DNA of 6,811 nt from Chloroflexota bacterium (lineage in GTDB: Bacteria; Chloroflexota; Limnocylindria; QHBO01). Below are positions 1 through 6,811 of the stretch, one piece after another. The DNA is taken from positions 1-6,811 of the forward strand of contig JACDBZ010000155.1 in assembly GCA_013694645.1 (NCBI GenBank). Direction: 5' to 3'. The notes under the pieces are model-generated. The model did not search any database. It was not told the origin of the DNA and was given only the letters and a program-made list of their open reading frames with translations. The stretch's first letter is position 1, and the number at the start of each line of letters is the position of its first letter. The position numbers and the translations under genes were made by a program.

Positions 1-676
1 TGGCGTTGCGCAGCAGACCATCCGCTGCCAGCGCCTCAAGGCGCTGCGGTGTGACTGCGGTGTCGACGGTCAGGCCGGCGGCTTCCGTGCGCCGCAGACC
101 GCTCAGGTAACCGCCACATCCCAACCGTTCGCCGAGGTCGCGCGCCAGGGCGCGTACGTACGTACCGGCTCCGCAGCGCAGATCGACCCGCACGTCGACT
201 CCCTCGGTGTCCTGCATGTACGTCAGCAGGTTGAGCGCGTGGACGGTCACCGCGCGCGCCGGGACATCGATGGGGTCTCCGGCGCGTGCGGCGCGGTGCG
301 CGGTGCGGCCACCCAGCTTGCGCGCACTGAACGCCGGCGGCAGCTGGTCGAACGTGCCGATGAAGGCGGAGAGCGCCGTTCGCACCGACGTCTCGTCCGG
401 CAGCGGGCCACTGACGGACACGATCGGGCCCTCGGCGTCGTCGGTGGCGCTCCGCGCGCCGAGGCGGATGATGGCGTCGTAGCGCTTCAAGCCGCCGGTC
501 AGCTCGGCGCTGAACCGTGTGGCGGCACCGACGAGGATCGGGAGCACGCCGGACGCCAGCGGATCAAGAGTCCCCGCGTGACCGATGCGCCTCGTACCGG
601 TCAATCGCCGCAGCATGTCGACCATGTCGTGGCTGGTCGGCCCGACCGGTTTGTCGAGGTTAACGACCCCGAGCAT
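1..676 (-). CDS. truB: tRNA pseudouridine(55) synthase TruB, C-terminus cut by window edge
   Basis: TruB converts uridine 55 in the T-loop of tRNAs to pseudouridine and also acts as a tRNA-folding chaperone in the cytoplasm. I translated this frame by hand: it opens MLGVVNLDKPVGPTSHDMV and continues with HAGTLDPLASGVLP at about residues 33-46. D38 in GTLDP is the expected catalytic aspartate. KRYDA (64-68) matches the substrate-binding Lys/Arg-Tyr region, and GTYVRALARDLG (171-182) followed by LRRTEAAG (194-201) are the conserved C-terminal motifs of the synthase fold. The 225 codons shown contain no stop, so only the tail is missing. The ATG at 676-674 lies inside the end of the DHH phosphoesterase gene (17-nt overlap), with a GGGAG about 13 nt upstream, which suggests translational coupling. 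The position downstream of rbfA is the usual one. The identification is firm. Confidence 0.95.
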   Translation of the reverse strand, partial: MLGVVNLDKPVGPTSHDMVDMLRRLTGTRRIGHAGTLDPLASGVLPILVGAATRFSAELTGGLKRYDAIIRLGARSATDDAEGPIVSVSGPLPDETSVRTALSAFIGTFDQLPPAFSARKLGGRTAHRAARAGDPIDVPARAVTVHALNLLTYMQDTEGVDVRVDLRCGAGTYVRALARDLGERLGCGGYLSGLRRTEAAGLTVDTAVTPQRLEALAADGLLRNA

Positions 677-1643
677 CGGCGCGGTCGAGCTCCCGCTCGC
701 ATTCGACAAGCAGCGTTGCCATCGCCTCGACCAGCGGCGCGTCGATTGCGCAGCCGGCGGCGCGGGCGTGCCCGCCGCCGCCAAAGGCTGATGTGATGGC
801 CACCGCATCGGCCCGTGCCGACGTCCGCACGCTCGTTCGCACGTGCGTGGCATCGACCTCCTTGAAGAGCACGGTGATATCGGCTGTCCTTGTTGACGCG
901 AGGAGGTCGATGAGCCCTTCGGAGGCAATCGGCGCGGTTCCGGTATCGGCAAGCATGGAGGTTGTCATGGCGGCGTGCACGATTCGGCCGTCGTGCCGCT
1001 GCTCGATTCCGCCCATGATGCGGCCCCAGAGGGCGAGGGTGCCGAATGGCTTGTCCGCGTAGATCGACCGATGGATCGCCGAGAGTGGCGCACCTGCCGC
1101 GAGCAGGTCTGCGGCGACGCGCAGCGTGCGCGGCGTCGCGTTTGGGTGCGAGAACGTGTGCGTGTCCTGGACGATGCCCGCGGTGAGAACGGTCGCGATC
1201 TCGACGTCGATCTCCACTCCCAGCTCCGGGATCAGGAGCGCGACCATCTCGCAGGTGGCGGCGGCACCCGGATCGATCCAGGCCACGGATGCCTCGCCTC
1301 CGTCGTTTGACACGTGATGATCGATGTTGACGATTCGCGCCCGCGCCAGCCAATCGGCCGCCTGGGTGACCACGGCACCGGTGCGTGAGAGAGGCCCGTC
1401 GACGACGATGGCGAGATCGGGTTCGAGCTGCGGCGTGGTGCGCACATCGGCGGCACCCGTCAGCTGTGCGAGCGACGGTGGCACCGGATCAGCCGCAACG
1501 ACCTCGGCCCGCTTGCCGAGTCGCTCAGCCGCGATGCGCAGCGCAAGGGCGGACCCGAGCGTATCGGCATCCGGGTTCTCGTGACAGATGGCGGTGATGC
1601 GCGAGGCATTCCGAATCGCCTCGACGACCGCCTCTCGGGTCAC
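660..1643 (-). CDS. nrnA: DHH/DHHA1 phosphoesterase, NrnA-type (nanoRNase / pAp phosphatase or c-di-NMP hydrolase)
   Basis: This is a 327-residue DHH-DHHA1 protein, a normal length for bacterial NrnA. Family members degrade 2-5 nt RNAs from recycled transcripts, dephosphorylate pAp, or cleave linear or cyclic dinucleotides, using two metal ions. Visible motifs are HENPDADTLGS (21-31, metal ligands D25/D27), IVVDG (D82), NIDHH (106-110), AGIVQDT (D160) and the C-terminal substrate loop GGGGHARAAG (288-297, H292). All catalytic residues are present. The start is GTG at 1643-1641, which shares the tetranucleotide GTGA with the rbfA stop. An AGGA at 1656-1653, 9 nt upstream, supports it. Placement between rbfA and truB is seen in several Gram-positive and Chloroflexota-like lineages and suggests recycling of nanoRNA alongside translation. 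Which substrate it prefers cannot be decided from sequence; the gene symbol is by family. Confidence 0.9.
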   Translation of the reverse strand: MTREAVVEAIRNASRITAICHENPDADTLGSALALRIAAERLGKRAEVVAADPVPPSLAQLTGAADVRTTPQLEPDLAIVVDGPLSRTGAVVTQAADWLARARIVNIDHHVSNDGGEASVAWIDPGAAATCEMVALLIPELGVEIDVEIATVLTAGIVQDTHTFSHPNATPRTLRVAADLLAAGAPLSAIHRSIYADKPFGTLALWGRIMGGIEQRHDGRIVHAAMTTSMLADTGTAPIASEGLIDLLASTRTADITVLFKEVDATHVRTSVRTSARADAVAITSAFGGGGHARAAGCAIDAPLVEAMATLLVECERELDRADARGR

Positions 1644-1990
1644 GACGGACCGTCCTGCTCGATCTCGCGCAGAAGGCGGAGCACCCGGTCCCCCGCCTCG
1701 ATCGAGTCGTCGTGACGAATCACGAGCTGCGGGATGTGGCGCAGCGTGAGCCGACCGCCAAGCTGTCGACGCAGCCAGGGTGCCGCGTCGGTCAGGGCCT
1801 TCATCGTTTCCTGGCGCTCCTCATCGGTCCCCATGATGCTGACCCATACCTTTGCCGTTCCGAGGTCGCGCGCAGTCTCCACCCGCGTGATGGTCGCGAA
1901 TCCGACACGCGGATCCTTCATCTCGCGGTGAAGCAGATCGGCAAGCTCTTGCCGGATCTGGCTGTCAAGCCGATCCGTTCGCTGGCTCAT
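1640..1990 (-). CDS. rbfA: 30S ribosome-binding factor RbfA
   Basis: RbfA binds the immature 30S subunit near the 5' end of 16S rRNA and is needed for late maturation and cold adaptation. The 116-residue protein has the single KH-like domain of the family: an N-terminal helix (QIRQELADLLHREM, 11-24), then KDPRVGFATITRVE (25-38), the beta strand AKVWVSIMG (46-54), and LGGRLTLRHIPQLVIRHDDS (77-96), which holds the family's LR..P.L.f..D signature. The ATG at 1990-1988 follows the infB stop by only 4 nt. There is no good Shine-Dalgarno in front of it, so translation probably depends on reinitiation after infB. The TGA stop overlaps the GTG of the next gene. Length and motifs are typical and nothing is missing. 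Confidence 0.95.
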   Translation of the reverse strand: MSQRTDRLDSQIRQELADLLHREMKDPRVGFATITRVETARDLGTAKVWVSIMGTDEERQETMKALTDAAPWLRRQLGGRLTLRHIPQLVIRHDDSIEAGDRVLRLLREIEQDGPS

Positions 1991-1994
1991 GGTT

Positions 1995-3885
<1,891 letters not shown>

Positions 3886-3899
<14 letters not shown>

Positions 3900-4161
3900 G
3901 TGGTACTTCCTCGAACTCGAGCATCCCGGGCGCGGGCTCCGCGCCGAGCGCTCGTTTCACGGCGGCCGCGCTGCGCTCGCCGTCGCGACAGGCCGGATCG
4001 TTGCAGATGTAGGTTCCGCGGCCCGACGCGCGGCCAGTCAGATCGCGATGAATTGATCCATCAGGCGCGCGCACGATGCGAGTCATGTCCCGCTTCGGGT
4101 GCGACTGACGACAGACGGCGCAGGTTCGCGCAGGCACGTGGTCAGGTCGTCGCTTCGGCAT
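3886..4161 (-). CDS. ylxR: YlxR family small RNA-binding protein (RnpM-like)
   Basis: This is a 91-residue basic protein of the YlxR (DUF448) family, normally encoded between nusA and infB. In Bacillus subtilis the family member has been linked to RNase P RNA binding; elsewhere it is described as a nucleoid-associated regulator. The family signature is plain: ARTCAVCRQSHPKRDMTRIVR (11-31) and GRASGRGTYICNDPAC (43-58). C14, C17, C53 and C58 could form a structural metal site, though I cannot show that from sequence. I chose ATG at 4161 (protein MPKRRPDHVP) because an AGGAGG stands 9 nt upstream. A longer reading from 4224 would add 21 unconserved basic residues and overlap nusA by 83 nt. With the chosen start the overlap with nusA is 20 nt. 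No ylxQ (L7Ae-like) gene follows, unlike in Bacillus. Confidence 0.92.
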
Positions 4162-5269
4162 CGGCCGCAACCTCCTGCTCCGTCTCCGGGTCGTGATGAT
4201 CGCCACCCGCGGCTGCGGTGGCAACGCCCGTCTCGGATCTGATGTCGATGCGCCAGCTCGTCAGCTTCGCGGCAAGCCGAGCATTCTGGCCCTCCTTACC
4301 GATGGCAAGGCTGAGCTGACGTTCCGGGACGATGACGTTGGCGATCTTGTGCTCTTCGTCGACCCGCACGCTGAGCACCTCGGCCGGTGACAGTGCCTCG
4401 GCGACGAAACGACCGGGGTCTTCGTCCCACAGGACGATGTCGACCTTCTCGCCGTTCAGCTCGGCGACGATAGACTGGATGCGCGCCCCGCGCTGTCCAA
4501 CCGCCGCGCCCTTGGCGTCGACTCCCTGCTGGCGACTCTCTACCGCCACCTTGGATCGGCTGCCGGCTTCTCGGGCGATACCGCGAATGACCACGGTGCC
4601 GTTGTAGATCTCGGGAATCTCCATCTCCATCAGGCGGCGCAGGAATCCCCGATGCGTGCGACTGGCGACGATCACAGGGCCGCGCGTCGTGCGGCGGACC
4701 TCCATGACGTAGACCTTGAGATGCTGACCGATCCGATAGATCTCGCTCGGCAACTGCTCGGTGACCGCCAGGACCGCCTCGACGTCCTTGCCCATGTCGA
4801 GCACCACGGCCGACTCGGTCGTGCGCTGCACGGTGCCGGTCATGATCTCGCCCTCGCGGGCCGCGTACTGCTGGAACACCACATCGCGCTGCGCCTCGCG
4901 CAGCCGCTGCCGGTACACCTGGCCGGCGGTCTGCGCCGCGATTCGTCCGAGCTGTGCCTGCGTCACATTCTCCGGGATACGCACCCTGGCGCCGACGCCC
5001 GTGGCGGGATCGATCTTCTGCGCGTCGGCCACGAACATCTGGGCCTCCGGATCCTCGACCTCCTCGGTGGTGGCCATGACCTCGTACTCGCGCGCGACGC
5101 TGATCTCGCCGGTCTCCGGATTGACGGTCACGACGACATTCTCGGGCGCATCGGCGTTGCGCCGATAGGCCGACTCGATCGCCTGCTCCAGCGTTCGAAT
5201 CAGGATCTCCTGCGGCACACCCTTCTCGGCATTCAGCTGGAGCAGTGCTCCGATGAAGTCTCGATTCAT
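4142..5269 (-). CDS. nusA: Transcription termination/antitermination factor NusA
   Basis: NusA binds RNA polymerase and nascent RNA, promotes hairpin-dependent pausing and termination, and takes part in antitermination. The 375-residue protein has the standard order. The N-terminal RNAP-binding domain (about 1-130) starts MNRDFIGALLQLNAEKGVP. An S1 domain follows (about 137-203, EIMTGTVQRTTESAVVLDMG), then KH1 (about 205-285, GxxG loop in AVGQRGARIQSI) and KH2 (about 300-346, with IGKEGQNARLAAKL). A short Ala/Glu-rich acidic tail ends it. The C-terminal acidic repeats of Enterobacteria are absent, as is usual outside Proteobacteria. I place the start at ATG 5269, where homologues begin, because GAGGAG (5280-5275) stands 5 nt upstream; an in-frame GTG at 5344 lies within the leader hairpin. 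It is the first gene of the operon here; rimP, its usual upstream neighbour, is not present. Confidence 0.95.
   Translation of the reverse strand: MNRDFIGALLQLNAEKGVPQEILIRTLEQAIESAYRRNADAPENVVVTVNPETGEISVAREYEVMATTEEVEDPEAQMFVADAQKIDPATGVGARVRIPENVTQAQLGRIAAQTAGQVYRQRLREAQRDVVFQQYAAREGEIMTGTVQRTTESAVVLDMGKDVEAVLAVTEQLPSEIYRIGQHLKVYVMEVRRTTRGPVIVASRTHRGFLRRLMEMEIPEIYNGTVVIRGIAREAGSRSKVAVESRQQGVDAKGAAVGQRGARIQSIVAELNGEKVDIVLWDEDPGRFVAEALSPAEVLSVRVDEEHKIANVIVPERQLSLAIGKEGQNARLAAKLTSWRIDIRSETGVATAAAGGDHHDPETEQEVAADAEATT
4171..4176 (-). promoter_or_regulatory. Shine-Dalgarno of ylxR (decides its start)
   Basis: A perfect AGGAGG on the minus strand, with 9 nt between it and the ATG at 4161-4159. 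It lies within the last codons of nusA. It supports the short YlxR (91 residues) over the longer reading that begins at 4224. Confidence 0.85.
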
Positions 5270-5274
5270 GGCCG

Positions 5275-5280
5275 CTCCTC
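5275..5280 (-). promoter_or_regulatory. Shine-Dalgarno of nusA (decides its start)
   Basis: GAGGAG on the minus strand, 5 nt before the ATG at 5269-5267. A CTCCC...GGGAG inverted repeat just upstream (within about 5281-5296) could fold next to it. The site supports a start at 5269 and not at the in-frame GTG at 5344. Confidence 0.75.
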
Positions 5281-5316
5281 GCTCCCCGCTCAGGGAGGCA
5301 AACAAAGGGGACAGAC

Positions 5317-5350
5317 AAAGACGTGGGATGGCGAACCGACCCACGTCCTC
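5317..5350 (-). promoter_or_regulatory. Hairpin in the nusA leader, possible attenuator or pause site
   Basis: On the minus strand, GACGTGGG (5347-5340) and CCCACGTC (5327-5320) form a perfect 8-bp stem around a 12-nt loop. Three more pairs (G-U, A-U, G-U) extend it to 11 bp using the TTT at 5319-5317. A pyrimidine-rich run, GTCTGTCCCCTTTGTTTG, follows. It is interrupted by C and G residues, so this is not a textbook intrinsic terminator. It is better described as a candidate attenuator or NusA-sensitive pause hairpin. It lies between the likely promoter and the nusA start. The stem is seen in the sequence; the regulatory role is inferred. Leader terminators controlling nusA operons are known in Escherichia coli. 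Confidence 0.5.
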
Positions 5351-5398
5351 GTACTCAGTTCAATATTGCGGTTCGTCGATTGGCCGGTCGAACCGACC
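5332..5398 (-). repeat. Three-copy heptamer CGGTTCG/CGAACCG in the nusA leader
   Basis: On the plus strand CGAACCGACC occurs at 5332-5341 and again at 5389-5398, and the complement CGGTTCG occurs at 5369-5375. In the nusA transcript the first copy (5395-5389) can pair with 5375-5369 as a 7-bp stem with a 13-nt loop. The third copy (5338-5332) sits entirely in the loop of the downstream hairpin and could pair with the same middle segment. A shorter alternative stem GGTCG/CGACC (5398-5394 with 5390-5386) competes with the first pairing. The copies are seen directly. Whether they act as RNA switch arms or as DNA operator half-sites is unknown. Confidence 0.6.
5361..5368. repeat. AT-rich palindrome CAATATTG in the nusA leader
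   Basis: A perfect 8-bp palindrome directly adjoins the middle heptamer at 5369-5375. It stands out in an otherwise GC-rich region. It might be part of an operator, or simply an unstructured spacer between the two leader stems. No function can be assigned. Confidence 0.35.
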
Positions 5399-5401
5399 TG
5401 A

Positions 5402-5407
5402 AGTATA
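5402..5407 (-). promoter_or_regulatory. Probable -10 element of the nusA operon promoter
   Basis: TATACT on the minus strand is one base from the consensus TATAAT and is the best -10 match in the intergenic region. It would put the transcription start near 5395, leaving a leader of roughly 125 nt before the nusA ATG. No good TTGACA-like -35 is found at 16-18 bp: the 17-bp position reads ATGCGG. The nearest T-rich hexamer, TTCATG, is 20 bp upstream. The element may therefore rely on other contacts or an activator. Confidence 0.45.
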
Positions 5408-5817
5408 CCCGATCACCCACCTCCCCGCATGAAGTGGGGCGGCCCTAGCTGCCGGTGACGAGGCGCTGGATATCCTGGATGCTGATTCGTCTAGCGCAAG
5501 CACAGGCTAGCGAAATCGTGTTCGAGGCAGTCTCCTGGAGTCTAGGCTATGTCCCTGAGGTCCACCGACACGTTTGCGCACGAAAATGGTGGTGAACACG
5601 GCTCATCACGAGCCATATCCACCGGGTGACGCCCACATTGACGGAGCCCCACATGTTCGCCGCCTACGAGTACCGCACCCGGCGCGTGAAGGTCGCTGAG
5701 CGACTCGGCCCAATCCATCACCGATGTGGTCGAAGTGCTGTGCGAATGCCTGAGGCCTGACGCCCAGCTCACGCCGCCACAGTCCCGGAAGCGCTCACTG
5801 AACCCACCCATCAGCGG
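5408..5817. other. Intergenic stretch without a confidently recognised gene
   Basis: This stretch separates the deacetylase from the nusA promoter. It contains an uncertain 89-codon minus-strand ORF (5811-5542) and four CTAG tetranucleotides between 5445 and 5548. It also contains small inverted repeats: CTAGC/GCTAG at 5491-5495 and 5506-5510, and GGCTC/GAGCC at 5600-5604 and 5610-5614. None of the hairpins is followed by a T-run, so I find no clear terminator for the deacetylase transcript. No rimP, tRNA or intact insertion sequence is visible. It could include decayed coding sequence, but I recognise no family. Confidence 0.5.
5542..5811 (-). CDS. Uncertain small ORF, 89 codons, no recognised family
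   Basis: An ATG-initiated frame begins 6 nt after the deacetylase stop and ends TAG at 5544-5542. The protein begins MGGFSERFRDCGGVSW and ends CANVSVDLRDIA. It is rich in Ser, Arg and His, has several Cys, no membrane segment and no motif I know. Third positions are mostly G/C in the first two thirds and weaker towards the end. No Shine-Dalgarno precedes the start, though close spacing could allow reinitiation. It may be a chance frame in GC-rich DNA, the remnant of a decayed gene, or a small lineage-specific protein; I favour chance or remnant. Confidence 0.2.
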   Translation of the reverse strand: MGGFSERFRDCGGVSWASGLRHSHSTSTTSVMDWAESLSDLHAPGAVLVGGEHVGLRQCGRHPVDMARDEPCSPPFSCANVSVDLRDIA

Positions 5818-6579
5818 TCACGGTGTGGTTGCCTCGGTCGGGACTCTTGCCAGAAGGTCAGCGAAGGAAGAGAGCCCAATCCCCAGATCGATGATGGCGG
5901 TACGGACGCGGATGTCGCACAGCGTCGCGAGCTCGAGGCTGCGCTCAAGCCGATACGGACTGTTCACGTCCTCTCCCTTTCCCGGGTGGCACCCCAACTC
6001 CGTGGATCCCGGCCGCAGGTCACTGAGAATGGCAAGCAACGCCTCCACGGTGATGGCGTCCGGCATCGACTCTCCCCGTGCGGAATGACCGAAAAAGCCG
6101 CCCTGGTACCGGACCCGAGCATCGCGTTCGCGCAGCGGGATCTTCAGCCGCGCCGCCTCCACCGCAAGGATGGAAGCCACTGGCTCCGCCCGATGAACGT
6201 GCTGGTGCGAATCGATATGGGTCGGGTCCCGCCCCATCACCTTTCGGAACCGGGACAGCTGTGCATCCACCTCACGGGACACAGCTCCAGCGTCCTCGAT
6301 CGCGGCAACGGTGTAGAGCGGTTCCCATCCGTCCACGCGACGCTCCCACTCACCGAGGTCAAGATGGAGACCGACGCTGAGATCGCGGTGATCTCGGGCA
6401 TAGGCAGCAGCGGACACCGCGGCCGGCCAGCGAACCATGAGGCTGGCGCTCGTCACGATTCCCCGCTGATGCGCCTCGACAACCCCCTCATTGATGCCAA
6501 TGCTCTGGCCGAAATCATCGGCGTTGACGATGAGCCACGGGCGCTCCGGCGGCGACACGTTCAAGGAAGCAACCGTCAC
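5818..6579 (-). CDS. ChbG/YdjC/HpnK family carbohydrate deacetylase
   Basis: A 253-residue metal-dependent deacetylase-like protein. Characterised family members remove N-acetyl groups from diacetylchitobiose (ChbG) or act in hopanoid glycolipid synthesis (HpnK). Motifs in order are LIVNADDFG (16-24, metal/catalytic D21-D22), GLHLDL (70-75, H72), THIDSHQHVH (120-129, with H125 and H127) and TELGCHPG (193-200, H198). All the residues expected of an active enzyme are present. There is no signal peptide, so it should act in the cytoplasm. The start is GTG at 6579-6577, which overlaps the methyltransferase TGA as GTGA; GAGG (6590-6587) lies 7 nt upstream. The coupling suggests both act on the same glycan or glycolipid intermediate, but the substrate cannot be told. 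I give no gene symbol because ChbG and HpnK cannot be separated here. Confidence 0.88.
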   Translation of the reverse strand: MTVASLNVSPPERPWLIVNADDFGQSIGINEGVVEAHQRGIVTSASLMVRWPAAVSAAAYARDHRDLSVGLHLDLGEWERRVDGWEPLYTVAAIEDAGAVSREVDAQLSRFRKVMGRDPTHIDSHQHVHRAEPVASILAVEAARLKIPLRERDARVRYQGGFFGHSARGESMPDAITVEALLAILSDLRPGSTELGCHPGKGEDVNSPYRLERSLELATLCDIRVRTAIIDLGIGLSSFADLLARVPTEATTP

Positions 6580-6811
6580 TTCACAGCCTCGGCGAACAGG
6601 CTCTCGCGCTCCCGGTTATCGAGCTCGGTGATCCCGTGGAACGGGCTGTTCGTCTCGCGGTAGACTGCCCGGTCCACCCTCCTGAAGCCAGCGCGGTACA
6701 GGAGCTCCTCCACGAAGTCGTACGTGAACAGGCTGCGAGAGTAGCCGTACCAGGTGAGCTGCACGGCAAGCTTGCCCCCTATGCTGCGAGCGTCATCGTC
6801 CGGAACCAGGA
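6576..6811 (-). CDS. C-terminal end of a probable class I SAM-dependent methyltransferase (partial)
   Basis: The frame is open from the right edge to a TGA at 6578-6576, giving 77 visible residues beginning LVPDDDARSIGGKLAVQLTW. The segment FTYDFVEELLYRAGFRRVDRA, followed by an aromatic-rich stretch and LDNRERESLFAEAVK, matches the usual end of small class I methyltransferases: a helix with L..AGF..V, then a final strand with SLFxEA.K. The SAM-binding motifs would lie outside the window. A GTG at 6764 is in frame, but the frame continues upstream with plausible sequence, so I treat the gene as truncated by the window and not as starting there. It is coupled to the deacetylase by a 4-nt overlap. 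Fold-level call only; the substrate is unknown. Confidence 0.6.
   Translation of the reverse strand, partial: LVPDDDARSIGGKLAVQLTWYGYSRSLFTYDFVEELLYRAGFRRVDRAVYRETNSPFHGITELDNRERESLFAEAVK

Noticed and set aside
154..166. Alternating GTAC/CGTA run that looks like a simple repeat
   Set aside because: It encodes the conserved TruB motif GTYVR in frame.
4142..5344. Longer NusA starting at the in-frame GTG at 5344
   Set aside because: The 25 extra residues have no resemblance to NusA, the GTG lies inside the leader hairpin, and GAGGAG stands 5 nt before the ATG at 5269 where homologues start.
5388..5394. GGTTCGA in the leader, resembling a tRNA T-loop
   Set aside because: No acceptor, anticodon or D arm can be drawn around it; the motif is explained by the leader inverted repeats.
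5423..5439. CCCC/GGGG inverted repeat upstream of the nusA promoter as a terminator
   Set aside because: It is only a short stem with no T-run on either strand.
5600..5614. GGCTC/GAGCC hairpin as terminator of the deacetylase transcript
   Set aside because: It has a five-base-pair stem and no T-tract following on the minus strand.
5549..5760. Two small plus-strand ORFs (5549-5629, 26 codons; 5653-5760, 35 codons), each with a GGAG upstream
   Set aside because: They are very short with no family resemblance. The second has a suggestive start (MFAAYEYRTRR), but codon bias collapses after about 18 codons. I considered a transposase remnant and could not support it.

Overview
The window is GC-rich bacterial chromosome, and every gene I support reads leftwards on the minus strand. 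Most of it is the conserved nusA-infB translation/transcription operon. The gene order is nusA - ylxR - infB - rbfA - nrnA-like DHH phosphoesterase - truB. The insertion of a DHH phosphoesterase between rbfA and truB, the short IF2 (634 residues), the absence of an L7Ae-like ylxQ gene and the strong GC bias at third codon positions fit a high-GC lineage outside the Proteobacteria. Chloroflexota (or a similar lineage) is my best guess. Actinobacteria usually have a much longer IF2. The taxonomic call is inference only.

Layout from right to left, in the direction of transcription. Positions 6811-6576 carry the C-terminal end of a probable SAM-dependent methyltransferase. It overlaps by 4 nt (GTGA) a complete ChbG/YdjC-type carbohydrate deacetylase at 6579-5818. 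About 550 bases without a confidently recognised gene follow (5817-5270). This stretch holds a doubtful 89-codon ORF, a cluster of CTAG tetranucleotides, a probable promoter (TATACT at 5407-5402) and a structured nusA leader. From 5269 down to position 1 the six operon genes are packed tightly: nusA/ylxR overlap by 20 nt, ylxR/infB by 14 nt, infB and rbfA are separated by 4 nt, rbfA/nrnA overlap by 4 nt and nrnA/truB by 17 nt. truB runs off the left edge.

Functionally the operon links RNA polymerase control (NusA), initiation (IF2), 30S maturation (RbfA), tRNA pseudouridylation (TruB), an RNase P-linked small protein (YlxR) and oligoribonucleotide or cyclic-dinucleotide turnover (DHH enzyme). 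The right-hand pair looks like part of a separate glycan or glycolipid modification cluster.

The most interesting non-coding signal is in the nusA leader. A heptamer CGGTTCG and its complement CGAACCG occur three times in 64 bp. They are arranged so that one segment can pair either with an upstream copy or with a copy in the loop of a downstream 8-11 bp hairpin that is followed by a pyrimidine-rich run. That geometry resembles an attenuator. I see no CRISPR array, no intact mobile element and no RNA gene.
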